Source: Candidatus Zixiibacteriota bacterium
Lineage (GTDB): Bacteria > Zixibacteria > MSB-5A5 > GN15 > JAAZOE01
Length of the DNA stretch: 47,797 nucleotides
Assembly (NCBI GenBank): GCA_030668485.1
Contig: DAOUTW010000032.1
Span: 1-47,797, forward strand
Direction of reading: 5' to 3'
In this document: positions 26,500 to 34,730 of the stretch, one piece after another
Position numbering within the stretch: the stretch's first letter is position 1
How the letters are laid out: each line of letters opens with the position of its first letter
The notes under the pieces: generated by a model
The model's input: only the letters and a program-made list of their open reading frames with translations
Told to the model about the DNA's origin: nothing
The model's database searches: none
Made by a program: the position numbers and the translations under genes

Positions 26500-27975
26500 G
26501 TGGAATATAATAACCAGGATATCTATGCCGTACACCCGGAAGTCATTCTTCGGAATGATGGTAAATATATTGCCGCGGGATTTCCCGACCCTATTACGGT
26601 CGTAACTTCCCGTCTGGCTCCGATAGAAGGCGTTGTCCTCAGTATGTTCAACGGCGAAAGAACATGCGAGGAAATTGTGGATCTCAGTTCCGCCATGGTC
26701 GCGGAATCATCAAAAGATCCAATGAAAGATACCGAAAAGCTGGTCAGAAAGCTGATGGAAAGGCATGTCGAGCCGCTTTTAAATATGCCGCGTCCGGTTC
26801 TGGCGAAGAAAGCGCAGCTTTCGCCGGGAGAACTGAATCGTATCAAGCCCTATGAACCGACCGATTATATCGTGGCTCCCGATAAATACCGGCCAAAGGA
26901 TTTCAAACTGTCCTATCCGGCAGGCATTCTCTGGCTTTTAACCAACGAGTGCCAGGTTAATTGCCAGTATTGCTATATGCATAAACCGAAAATGACCAAA
27001 AAGGAAATGCTGCCATGGGAAAGACTTAGAGAACTCTTGTACGAGGCCAACGACAACGGACTCATGGGTTTTTACGTCTCGGGCGGAGACATCTTATGCT
27101 ATCCCCATCTATTCGATCTGCTGGAAGTGATGGATGAACTGGACTTCCACCCTATCTCCATAGCCACCAAGGGATACATATCACCCGAAACCGCCGAACG
27201 GCTGGCCTGCCACAAATCGGTCTGCCAGATTCAATTCAGTATCGATTCTACTGTTCCGGATATCGCCGATTTCCTGACTCAATCGCCCGGGTTTTGTCAA
27301 CGAACCATGGAATCAATCCGCAATTCACAAAAAGCCGGCATAAAAAAAGTGAGTGCCAAAGCAGTGATCACCCCTTATAATATCGCTACCATTCCGAAAT
27401 ATTACCGTGACCTCAAGGCAATGGGACTGGAAGAGATCCTTATGGCGACCTACTGCAAAAGCGGCTACCATCACGACGACAGACTGTTTAATCATCCTGA
27501 AGATTATACGTGGCTGGATAAGCAGTTCGATAAACTCCGCCAGGAGTTTCCCAACGATTCCATCCAGTATCAAAACGGCGCCCCCCAGGTGGAACCGTTG
27601 TCTCAGGAGGTTCGCGAGAAAAGGTGGAAGCAGAGAGCCCGCTGCACCGCCGGCCGGGATATGATGACCGTATGCGCCAACGGTAAAGTGGTCGCCTGCG
27701 AACAGATGCCGGAAAGATACGAAGATTATATCGGTGATCTGAGAACCCAGTCAATCGCAGAGGCATGGAACGGCAAAGAGATGGATGAATATCTGTTTCA
27801 CCCGCCCCGCGAAAAATTCGCCGGCACCCCCTGCTTCGACTGCGATGAATTCGACGACTGTCAGTCGGTTATCGGGCAGTGTGTGCGCAACAGTTGCATC
27901 TTTTTCGGAACTCGCTGGGCGCCGGTGCCTAATTGCCCGAAATTGCCAGCCGAACCGTATGTGCGGGAATTTTAA
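26500..27975 (+). CDS. Radical SAM/SPASM peptide maturase with N-terminal RRE domain
   Basis: 491 residues from GTG. Residues about 8-95 resemble PqqD-type RiPP recognition elements: three strands (AVHPEVILRNDG, YIAAGF, PITVVTS), then APIEGVVLSMFNGERTCEEI and a helix. The radical SAM core has the cluster motif CQVNCQYC (Cys151, 155, 158) and YVSGGD in place of the GGE motif. The C-terminal SPASM/twitch domain has Cys382, Cys392, GKVVAC (Cys400), then Cys445, 448, 454, 461, 466 and 479, enough for two auxiliary Fe-S clusters, with a CX6C step where CX3C is usual. Such enzymes form thioether or C-C links in peptides. An upstream in-frame TTG exists, but AAGGAG (26484-26489) supports GTG. TAATG overlap couples it to the exporter. 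Confidence 0.9.
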   Translation: MEYNNQDIYAVHPEVILRNDGKYIAAGFPDPITVVTSRLAPIEGVVLSMFNGERTCEEIVDLSSAMVAESSKDPMKDTEKLVRKLMERHVEPLLNMPRPVLAKKAQLSPGELNRIKPYEPTDYIVAPDKYRPKDFKLSYPAGILWLLTNECQVNCQYCYMHKPKMTKKEMLPWERLRELLYEANDNGLMGFYVSGGDILCYPHLFDLLEVMDELDFHPISIATKGYISPETAERLACHKSVCQIQFSIDSTVPDIADFLTQSPGFCQRTMESIRNSQKAGIKKVSAKAVITPYNIATIPKYYRDLKAMGLEEILMATYCKSGYHHDDRLFNHPEDYTWLDKQFDKLRQEFPNDSIQYQNGAPQVEPLSQEVREKRWKQRARCTAGRDMMTVCANGKVVACEQMPERYEDYIGDLRTQSIAEAWNGKEMDEYLFHPPREKFAGTPCFDCDEFDDCQSVIGQCVRNSCIFFGTRWAPVPNCPKLPAEPYVREF

Positions 27976-29810
27976 TGACGGAAGATCGTAAAAAGAAAAA
28001 TAATACGCCGGAAGACGGCGCCGGACGGGGTTTGAAATCATGGTGGCGGCGAGCCGTCGGACCGCTGGCATATATCTGGCGTCTGCGCGGAGAGGCAACC
28101 CGCTATCGGTGGCGGCTTCTGACTATCGGATTGCTGGGTGTCGCCGCTTACAGCCAGTCATTAATCGCTCCCCAACTGACCCGCAAAATCATCGATGTCG
28201 CTTACCCGGCGCGTGATTTCAATCTGTTTTATATCCTCAGCGCCATTATGGTCGGACTCAATCTGATCTCTTCTGGTCTCAACGCCGTCTCAAGCTATAT
28301 TTCAACCTACACCAACAATATGATTTCCTTTTGGATCAGGATGCGTGTTATTCATGGGCTTCATCGAGTACCGGTGTCGTACGTCGAAAACCACCAGTCC
28401 GGAATGTTCCTGGAACGGATTGCCTCCGATGCCGACAGGGCGGCGGCCAGCGTGGCCAACATTATTCCGCAGATTACGATGCTGATTCTCACCACCATTC
28501 TGACAATCGGCATGATGGCCAATATCTCGCCGTTGGTGACGATCCTGGTGCTGGCCATTGTTCCGCTTTATTACCTCACCAACAGCATCATGTCGGTCAA
28601 ACTCAGGGAATGGCATAAAAAATCCCGCCTCAAAGACGAACAACTTACCACCCGCGCCACCGAGGCGATTCAGGGTGTTCCCACGGCTCGCTTATTCGGC
28701 GTCGGCAACTGGCTTAAATCGAAGTACACCAAACTGCTGAGAGATCGGATCAAAATCGCCTTCGGGATGTGGCGCGCGCGCCTCATATGGGGGCAGCTCA
28801 GTTGGGCCGTCAGTTACGGCTGGGGAGTCGTCCTTACCATCGGCGGCTGGTACCTGGTTTTTCAGGATCGTCTCACTCTGGGTGATGCGGTCGCGCTCGG
28901 AATGTATATCCCGCTGCTGTTGCGACCGGCCGAACAGGCATTGGGGCTCTATCAATCGTTGATGGCTTCGTCGGTCAATGTTCAGCGTGTTCTCGAAGTT
29001 CTTGATGCCGCCCAAAACGGAAAGCCGGCGCGAGCCTCCTCAACGCTGATAATCAGCAAAGGCGTTAGCCTTCGAGACGTCAATTTCACCTACCCCGGGT
29101 CCGAATGGACCTTGAAAAAACTATCGTTGGATATCCCGTGCGGTGAAACGATTGTGGTCATGGGATCCACCGGCAGCGGCAAAACCACCATGCTGCGTCT
29201 GCTGGCCGGGATGTTCGACACCTATAAAGGCGACATCGTCGCCGACGACCATCCTCTGGCTGATCTGAGGTTGTCCACGTACCAGGAGAATGTCGCCATG
29301 GTTATGGCCGACAACTTCTTCTTTAGCGGATCGATTATGGAAAACATGCTTATTGCCCGCCCGCAGCTTAACCCGCAGCAGGTTAAAGAGGCGGCCCACA
29401 CGCTCGGCATCGACCGCTGGCTGGAATCTTTGCCCCAGGGATACGACACCTGCCTCGGTGTCGGTGGAATTCGCTTGTCGTCAGGCCAGACACAAAAGGT
29501 GGCCATTCTCCGCGCATTATTGAAAAAGCCGCGATTGCTGCTTCTGGATGAAATCACCTCGGCTATGGATGTCGAATCGGAACGCTATATTCTTGACGGC
29601 ATGCAAACTTTGCGGATTCCGGAAATGATGACGATAGTAACCACTCATAGGCTGACATTGACCACCGAATCATGGATTGACCGGGTACTGGTGCTATCCG
29701 ACGGCGCCATTGTTGAGATCGGCCCGCCGCGTGAGCTATACGCCAAAGGCGGCGAATACAAACGCCTCATGGACCTCGCCAACCTCGGCGAACTCATCAA
29801 ACAACGTTAA
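27975..29810 (+). CDS. ABC exporter of the RiPP operon (no peptidase domain)
   Basis: 611 residues: a basic N-terminus, a six-helix type IV exporter membrane domain (about 45-330) and an ATPase domain with Walker A GSTGSGKTTM (about 397), signature LSSGQ (about 500), Walker B LLLLDEITSAMD (about 520) and an H-loop in VTTHR. It is probably a homodimer that exports the modified peptide. The C39 leader-peptidase domain found on many bacteriocin exporters is absent, so leader removal needs another protease or does not happen. The ATG shares one base with the maturase stop (TAATG), so the two are translationally coupled. It is not closely similar to the heterodimeric pair at the left of the window. 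Confidence 0.9.
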   Translation: MTEDRKKKNNTPEDGAGRGLKSWWRRAVGPLAYIWRLRGEATRYRWRLLTIGLLGVAAYSQSLIAPQLTRKIIDVAYPARDFNLFYILSAIMVGLNLISSGLNAVSSYISTYTNNMISFWIRMRVIHGLHRVPVSYVENHQSGMFLERIASDADRAAASVANIIPQITMLILTTILTIGMMANISPLVTILVLAIVPLYYLTNSIMSVKLREWHKKSRLKDEQLTTRATEAIQGVPTARLFGVGNWLKSKYTKLLRDRIKIAFGMWRARLIWGQLSWAVSYGWGVVLTIGGWYLVFQDRLTLGDAVALGMYIPLLLRPAEQALGLYQSLMASSVNVQRVLEVLDAAQNGKPARASSTLIISKGVSLRDVNFTYPGSEWTLKKLSLDIPCGETIVVMGSTGSGKTTMLRLLAGMFDTYKGDIVADDHPLADLRLSTYQENVAMVMADNFFFSGSIMENMLIARPQLNPQQVKEAAHTLGIDRWLESLPQGYDTCLGVGGIRLSSGQTQKVAILRALLKKPRLLLLDEITSAMDVESERYILDGMQTLRIPEMMTIVTTHRLTLTTESWIDRVLVLSDGAIVEIGPPRELYAKGGEYKRLMDLANLGELIKQR

Positions 29811-29838
29811 TTCTCGCACTTGATTAATCGATGGGGCT

Positions 29839-29904
29839 TGTGCCCGGCAAATGTCAACATCTGCCGGGCAATCGGGCACATGTGGGCATGTGCCGCGCAC
29901 AGTA
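29839..29904 (+). repeat. Intergenic repeat family 2, copy 1
   Basis: A ~66-nt GC-rich element carrying TGCCCGGCA / TGCCGGGCA pairing (29841-29849 with 29862-29870) and ATCGGGCACATGTG followed by CATGTGCCGCGCACAGTA. A close copy in the same orientation lies at 32755-32828 beyond the STAND ATPase gene. The first hairpin could terminate the RiPP operon, without a clear T-tract. Confidence 0.8.
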
Positions 29905-29967
29905 CCGTCGGGTCACACCCCGCAAGAGCGGGCCAAAAGACCTGACGGAACGGGTAATTCTTCGTAG

Positions 29968-29987
29968 GGGCCGCTCGTGAGCGGCCC
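29968..29987. repeat. Short perfect hairpin
   Basis: GGGCCGCTC-GT-GAGCGGCCC, a 9-bp perfect stem. It is one of several GC-rich palindromes in the 622-nt spacer 29811-30432, which shows no gene. Confidence 0.7.
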
Positions 29988-30093
29988 GGATTCATGCCCA
30001 TAGTCAGCCATCGTTCTGTGCCCGGTCCGCCCCGCCCCTGCCGGCGCGTCTGCCACTCCTCCCCGGGAGCACAGGGCTCACGGGCTACGAGGT

Positions 30094-30123
30094 GGTAGGG
30101 GCGACCGGCCGGTCGCCCCTACC
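30094..30123. repeat. Perfect 30-bp palindrome
   Basis: GGTAGGGGCGACCGG is followed immediately by its exact reverse complement, giving a 15-bp arm with no loop. It could form a cruciform, a protein-binding site or the core of a dispersed intergenic palindrome. No function can be assigned. Confidence 0.85.
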
Positions 30124-30176
30124 GTGAATCCGGTCTATCCCAGCCATCACATCAGCAACATATTCAGATCATCTTA

Positions 30177-30210
30177 GCGACAGCCAAAAACCGGCCCCTG
30201 CCGGCGTGAC
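30177..30210 (+). repeat. Intergenic repeat family 3, copy 1
   Basis: A 34-nt unit, GCGACAGCCAAAAAC plus GGCCCCTGCCGGCG, recurs at 32987-33020 in the same orientation with two differences. Shorter versions of the GCCCCTGCCGGCG part also occur nearby (about 30041). Confidence 0.75.
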
Positions 30211-30352
30211 CGGCCCGAATTCATGTACATAATTAATCAGCTGCCATAGCGGGTAACTTTGTACCCGGCACATGCGGGAATATCCCACCCGAAACACTCA
30301 GAAGCGTTTCAGGTGGGGCACCAAGCTAAAATCAGTCTTTGCCTCTGCCGGC

Positions 30353-30381
30353 TTGATTAATTCGTCCATATTTGTTATACT
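30353..30381 (+). promoter_or_regulatory. Candidate promoter of the STAND ATPase gene
   Basis: TTGATT (30353-30358, 4 of 6), a 17-nt spacer and TATACT (30376-30381, 5 of 6) lie about 50 nt before the GTG start. The gene thus has its own promoter inside the repeat-rich spacer. Confidence 0.5.
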
Positions 30382-30432
30382 AACTCCGCAGGGCGCATCG
30401 GTATCTGCATAACCTATATCCGGATCAGAACC

Positions 30433-32745
30433 GTGGTCATAGACCCAAAACATAAGATCGACGATTCCGGCCCGAAAAAACGGCCGTTTGTCGGACGTGA
30501 GCCGGAAATCAAAATCTTCCTCGATGCCGTCAATGACAAATTCGGGGCCACCACCGGTGATAAACCTTCGGCCAAAGCTATCGCTTTTTATGGTATGGGA
30601 GGTATTGGCAAGTCGGAATTGCGCAACAAATTATCCGCCGTACTCAAATTTGAAAAACCGGGCTCGATCCAGACCTCCCTTGATTTCTATAACCCTACCT
30701 ATCGCCTGACCGGAACCGCTCTATTTCAAATCCGTGCCAAGCTAAAGGCAAAATACAGCATATCATTCCCGTCCTTTGATGTCGCCTATGCCATCTATTG
30801 GCGCAAAGCCAACCCTCAGATGCCGCTTAATAAAGACACTTTTTTGCTTTGGGATGAATCAGGACTGGCGGCCGATCTTATATCTACCGCAAAAGAAATC
30901 CCGATTGTCGGGCTTGCTCCAAAGATTCTACAGGCGATTGAAAAAGGCTATAAAGCCCTTAAGGGCGCCTGGACAAAACGTATCCTCCCGCAATTACAAA
31001 ACCTGACCGCCATGGAAGCGGAAGATATTGCCGAACGCCTGTCGATGTTTTTGGCCGAGGATATTCGCCGCTTCAACCAATCGCGATCATTGCCAATCGT
31101 ATTGTTCTTCGATACCTATGAGATGCTGCTCGACCAACCGCATGGCCCCGGTTCGCAAATTGTACCCGATGTTTGGGTTCAGGAACTGGTTGGGCAATTG
31201 CCGGAGGCATTGTTCGTCATCACCGGCCGCAAAAATCTTGAATGGGCGGAACGGGACGACGCATGGTCCGATCATCTGGATCAATATGAACTTGGCAAAT
31301 TGCCCGAAGATAAATCGATTGAATACCTCGTCGGGTGCAAGATAGAAGACAAGGATATTCAGAAGGTAATCTTAAAAAGTAGTGAAGGTTGGCCGATTTA
31401 TCTGGCCGCATCGGCGGAAACTTTTGACAAGATAAAAAAGAATGAGAATCGTGATCCGATCCCCGATGATTTCGGCCGCACCTACCGGGAAATATTCGAG
31501 CGACTCATCCGTAACCTTGACAAGATCGAGACAGATACCCTCAATGTCATTTCCGCCGCCCGACGATGGGACGGAGAGCTGTTTAAACTTCTGGTGGATG
31601 AATTCGATACCGGCTTGAGGAAAATCGACTTTGATCGTTTTCACGATTTTTCCTTTATAATTCCCGATCCCGACTCGGGCACTTGGAAACTTCATGAACT
31701 GATGCGCGATCACGTCCAGGATTTCCAGGACAAAAAACTTCGCCATGATGTTCATGCCTTCCTATTCAAATTCTACAACAGCCAACTAACTGATATCGAT
31801 ATCAAGAGCATAACCGACCAGCACAAAACCGCCCTGACCGAAGCCTTCTACCATGCCAGCCGATCAAAAACTGTCGAAGACTTATGTAACTGGATGCTGC
31901 ATGCGGTTATTCCGTTTAATGATGCGGCCCAATGGGATATTCTGATTCCTCTCTATTTGCAGGCAATTGACTATTTGGAAGATGATGGCATGGACGAAGG
32001 ATCCCTGCATTCAACATGTCTGAACAATCTTGGCTCGCTATATCATGATCAAGGCAAATATACCAAAGCCGAACCGCTGTATAAACGGGCGCTGAAGATA
32101 GACGAGAAGGCCTTTGGCTTGGATCATCCTTTTGTAACTTCCGACATGAACAATCTTGCAATGCTATATTATGATCAGGGCAAATATACCGAAGCCGAAC
32201 CATTGTATAAACGGGCGCTGAAGGTTGACGAAAAGGCCTTTGGATTGGGCCATCCTACTGTAGCCACGGATCTGAATAATCTTGGAGAATTGTATCGGGC
32301 ACAGGGCAAATATGTCAAGGCTGAACCAATGTATATACGGGCATTGGAAATCAATGAAAAATCACTGCGCAAGGACCACCCTGAAATCGCAAAAAACCTG
32401 ACTAATCTCGCATCATCATATTATGATCAGGGCAAATATAGCGAGGCCGAGCCATTGTATAAACGTGCACTGAATATATTTGAGAAATCATTTGGGGAAA
32501 ATCATCCTAATGTGGCAGTAAGCCTGAACAATCTCGCATTGTTATATAAAACACAGCGCAAATATGCCGAGGCCGAGCCGTTGTATTTACGAACTCTGCA
32601 GATATGGAAAGAAAAGTTGGGCGAACAGCATCCAAATACGATAACAGTACTCATCAATATCGCCATATTATATCACGAATGGGGCAAGAAAGAGCAGGCC
32701 CAAAAATACGCCCTGCTGGCCGAAGCGGCAAAAAAGAAATCCTAA
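30433..32745 (+). CDS. STAND-type NTPase with C-terminal kinesin-light-chain TPRs
   Basis: 770 residues. The P-loop domain starts near residue 17 (RPFVGREPEI); Walker A is GMGGIGKS (54-61), Walker B LPIVLFFDTYEMLL (about 219-232) and a sensor-like VITGRK follows. A winged-helix/arm region spans about 350-520. From about 530 come five 42-residue TPRs of the kinesin-light-chain type (NNLGxLYxDQGKYxEAEPLYKRAL), plus a partial sixth. This is the switch-and-sensor layout of NB-ARC/NACHT-like signalling ATPases. No effector domain (TIR, nuclease, protease) is attached, so it may signal through a partner or be regulatory. GTG is the start, with a weak ribosome binding site. Repeat elements flank it on both sides. 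A role in phage defence is possible but unproven. Confidence 0.85.
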   Translation: MVIDPKHKIDDSGPKKRPFVGREPEIKIFLDAVNDKFGATTGDKPSAKAIAFYGMGGIGKSELRNKLSAVLKFEKPGSIQTSLDFYNPTYRLTGTALFQIRAKLKAKYSISFPSFDVAYAIYWRKANPQMPLNKDTFLLWDESGLAADLISTAKEIPIVGLAPKILQAIEKGYKALKGAWTKRILPQLQNLTAMEAEDIAERLSMFLAEDIRRFNQSRSLPIVLFFDTYEMLLDQPHGPGSQIVPDVWVQELVGQLPEALFVITGRKNLEWAERDDAWSDHLDQYELGKLPEDKSIEYLVGCKIEDKDIQKVILKSSEGWPIYLAASAETFDKIKKNENRDPIPDDFGRTYREIFERLIRNLDKIETDTLNVISAARRWDGELFKLLVDEFDTGLRKIDFDRFHDFSFIIPDPDSGTWKLHELMRDHVQDFQDKKLRHDVHAFLFKFYNSQLTDIDIKSITDQHKTALTEAFYHASRSKTVEDLCNWMLHAVIPFNDAAQWDILIPLYLQAIDYLEDDGMDEGSLHSTCLNNLGSLYHDQGKYTKAEPLYKRALKIDEKAFGLDHPFVTSDMNNLAMLYYDQGKYTEAEPLYKRALKVDEKAFGLGHPTVATDLNNLGELYRAQGKYVKAEPMYIRALEINEKSLRKDHPEIAKNLTNLASSYYDQGKYSEAEPLYKRALNIFEKSFGENHPNVAVSLNNLALLYKTQRKYAEAEPLYLRTLQIWKEKLGEQHPNTITVLINIAILYHEWGKKEQAQKYALLAEAAKKKS

Positions 32746-32754
32746 TAACAATCC

Positions 32755-32828
32755 TGTGCCCGGTCCGCCGCGGCGGATCAACATCTGCCGGGTAATCGGG
32801 CACATGTGGACATGTGCCGCGCACAGTA
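32755..32828 (+). repeat. Intergenic repeat family 2, copy 2
   Basis: A close copy of 29839-29904, with a small insertion holding the palindrome TCCGCC-GC-GGCGGA. It begins 9 nt after the STAND gene stop. The 295-nt gap to the next gene also holds the hairpin CCCAGGTCT-AA-AGACCTGGG at 32943-32962 and no gene. Confidence 0.8.
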
Positions 32829-32986
32829 AAACCAAGAATAGTGTGGTTTTGTCATGCCGATGAAAATGGGCATCCATCAGGTCGATAACAGCTATGGATT
32901 CCCGCGTCCGCGAGAATGACATTGTGTGTGGCCGCCCAATAACCCAGGTCTAAAGACCTGGGGCACCGATACCAACCTCTGCCTGC

Positions 32987-33020
32987 GCGACAGCCAAAAA
33001 CAGGCCCCTGCCGGCGCGAC
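32987..33020 (+). repeat. Intergenic repeat family 3, copy 2
   Basis: The second copy of the 34-nt unit at 30177-30210, same orientation, two mismatches. It abuts the 3' end of the lipoprotein gene of the sphingolipid-like operon. Confidence 0.75.
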
Positions 33021-33040
33021 AGCCAAAATTAGGCCTCTGC

Positions 33041-33580
33041 CTATTGCTTGAGGGTGGCCTTGAACGGGCCTTCGACTTGGAATGATTTGTTGCTCGTATT
33101 GAGATAATTACCCTTGAAACTGCCGAAAATATCGTCTTTCCTCAACGAATCGATAACCACCGAACCGGATTGACAAATAAATAAATTCTCTCCGACACCA
33201 TAATTCAAACTTCCGGTAATCTCACAAATCGCCTTGTTCCGGGTATCATATTCCTTCAATGACAACCGCGGCGGCAGGACAATATAAAAACGAGCCGTTT
33301 CCGCAACATCCAGAGCGGCCACCCCTTCTTCACCGGCGCTGAATGTCTTGCCCCGCCCCTCGATAAACAAAACCATGCTGTCGGCCGGTGTCAGTTCGAA
33401 CCGCCCGGCGGTCAGGGCAATCGATTTCCCCATCCGGTAATATGCATCCCGAAACCGAAACTTGCTCGCCTCACTCCCGGTGACTTCTTCGCTCATCTGA
33501 AAATAAGTCCTCTTGCATGATCCGGCGAAGACGATCACCAAAAGCAAGGCAACGATTATAAAAAATATTTTCTTATTCAT
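33041..33580 (-). CDS. Hypothetical lipoprotein
   Basis: 179 residues. A hydrophobic signal (KIFFIIVALLLVIVFAGSC) ends in the lipobox FAGSC with Cys about 22. The mature part is beta-rich (FELTPADSMVLFIEGRGK, ARFYIVLPPRL) with two late cysteines (AICEITG and LFICQSG). No family was recognised. It starts 2 nt after the stop of the acyltransferase gene, with GCAGGTG as ribosome binding site, so it belongs to the operon with the two sphingolipid-like enzymes and may serve the same lipid or envelope process. Confidence 0.8.
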   Translation of the reverse strand: MNKKIFFIIVALLLVIVFAGSCKRTYFQMSEEVTGSEASKFRFRDAYYRMGKSIALTAGRFELTPADSMVLFIEGRGKTFSAGEEGVAALDVAETARFYIVLPPRLSLKEYDTRNKAICEITGSLNYGVGENLFICQSGSVVIDSLRKDDIFGSFKGNYLNTSNKSFQVEGPFKATLKQ

Positions 33581-33582
33581 GA

Positions 33583-34728
33583 CTACACCTGCATTCCATA
33601 CATGCGATAACGTTTATACAGCCGGCCGCCCATATTCTCCGCGGCTCGCACCATCATGACATTGTCCTCCAGAATCCAGCTCATCTCGCCCCACATATAT
33701 CCCCTGGTCGGACCGACCTTGAAGGTCTCAATATAAAACAGGTTGTCCAGCCCACGCTTCTGATATTCGGGAATAATCCCCATCGTCAGAATCCGCAGCG
33801 ATTCGACTTTGTTTTTTATTTTGGTATGCCACAGAAGTTTGATCAACCCGGTGGGAAATAGCCGACCGTTGGTGTATTTGAGCGCCTGGTTGATATTCGG
33901 CAGCGACAGAATAAATCCGACCGGACGCCCATCGACCTCGGCGATAAAAATGATCTCCGGATCGACAATCTGTTTCATATCCTTTGCCATATGCCGGAAC
34001 TCATCTTTCGACATCGGAACGAATCCCCAGTTTTTCGACCAGGCCTGGTTATATACCTCATTGAGACGATCGACTTCTTTGTCGTACTCTTTCATATTAA
34101 GAGTCCGAAACACAATCCCTTCTCGGGACTTGATTCTTTCAGCTATCCGGCCAATACGCGGGTCCATCTCGGATTGACGATCAATATGAATCGCCAGCAA
34201 ATCTTTGACCTTTTTCAGCCCGAATTTTTCGGCAAATTCGTTGTAATACGGCTTATTGTAGGTCATCATGATCACCGGCGGGCTGTCATACCCTTCGACC
34301 AGCATCCCGACTTCATGGTTGGTCGAAAAACTGGTCGGACCGATCATCTGATCCATTCCCTCGGCCTTGATGGTTATCATCGCTACCTTAAACAGGACGT
34401 CGGCGACCGCGTAATCGTTTATTACATCGAAAAACCCGAAGAAACCGGCCTTTTCGTGATGATATTCATTGTGATTGAAATTGATGCAGGTAGAGATCCG
34501 ACCGACATAAACCCCGGCTCTCCGAGCGAGAAACAATCTTGTTTTGGCCGCCCGGAAAAACGGGTTTTTCTTGCGATCGAAGAATGCTTTGCGTTCCGAA
34601 ATCAGCGGCGGCACCCAGTTGGGATCGTCCTTATAAATCGCAAACGGTAGTTTGATAAATCGATTGAGATCGGATGAGTTCTCGACCTCGCATACTTCGA
34701 TATCGTCTTTGGTGGTTACAATATCCAA
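33583..34728 (-). CDS. BcerS/YghO-like GNAT-fold acyltransferase
   Basis: 381 residues, cytosolic or membrane-peripheral. The N-terminal signature FAIYKDDPNWVPPLISERKAF, then DRKKNPFF, LFLARRAGVYVGRIS and a GPTSFSTNHEVGMLVEGYD segment are typical of the YghO / BcerS-like family. The C-terminal half has a GNAT core (IIFIAEVDGRPVGFILSLPN and ILTMGIIPEYQKRGLDN). In Caulobacter a member of this family is the bacterial ceramide synthase. Here it sits directly after a serine-palmitoyltransferase-like gene (2-nt gap), which supports N-acylation of a sphingoid base. The start is TTG with no clear ribosome binding site; coupling to the upstream gene is likely. Confidence 0.82.
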   Translation of the reverse strand: MDIVTTKDDIEVCEVENSSDLNRFIKLPFAIYKDDPNWVPPLISERKAFFDRKKNPFFRAAKTRLFLARRAGVYVGRISTCINFNHNEYHHEKAGFFGFFDVINDYAVADVLFKVAMITIKAEGMDQMIGPTSFSTNHEVGMLVEGYDSPPVIMMTYNKPYYNEFAEKFGLKKVKDLLAIHIDRQSEMDPRIGRIAERIKSREGIVFRTLNMKEYDKEVDRLNEVYNQAWSKNWGFVPMSKDEFRHMAKDMKQIVDPEIIFIAEVDGRPVGFILSLPNINQALKYTNGRLFPTGLIKLLWHTKIKNKVESLRILTMGIIPEYQKRGLDNLFYIETFKVGPTRGYMWGEMSWILEDNVMMVRAAENMGGRLYKRYRMYGMQV

Positions 34729-34730
34729 AG

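Noticed and set aside
29839-33020. Insertion sequence or transposon ends around the STAND gene
   Set aside because: The flanking repeats are direct and carry no transposase, and no target duplication could be recognised. They are reported as intergenic repeats instead.
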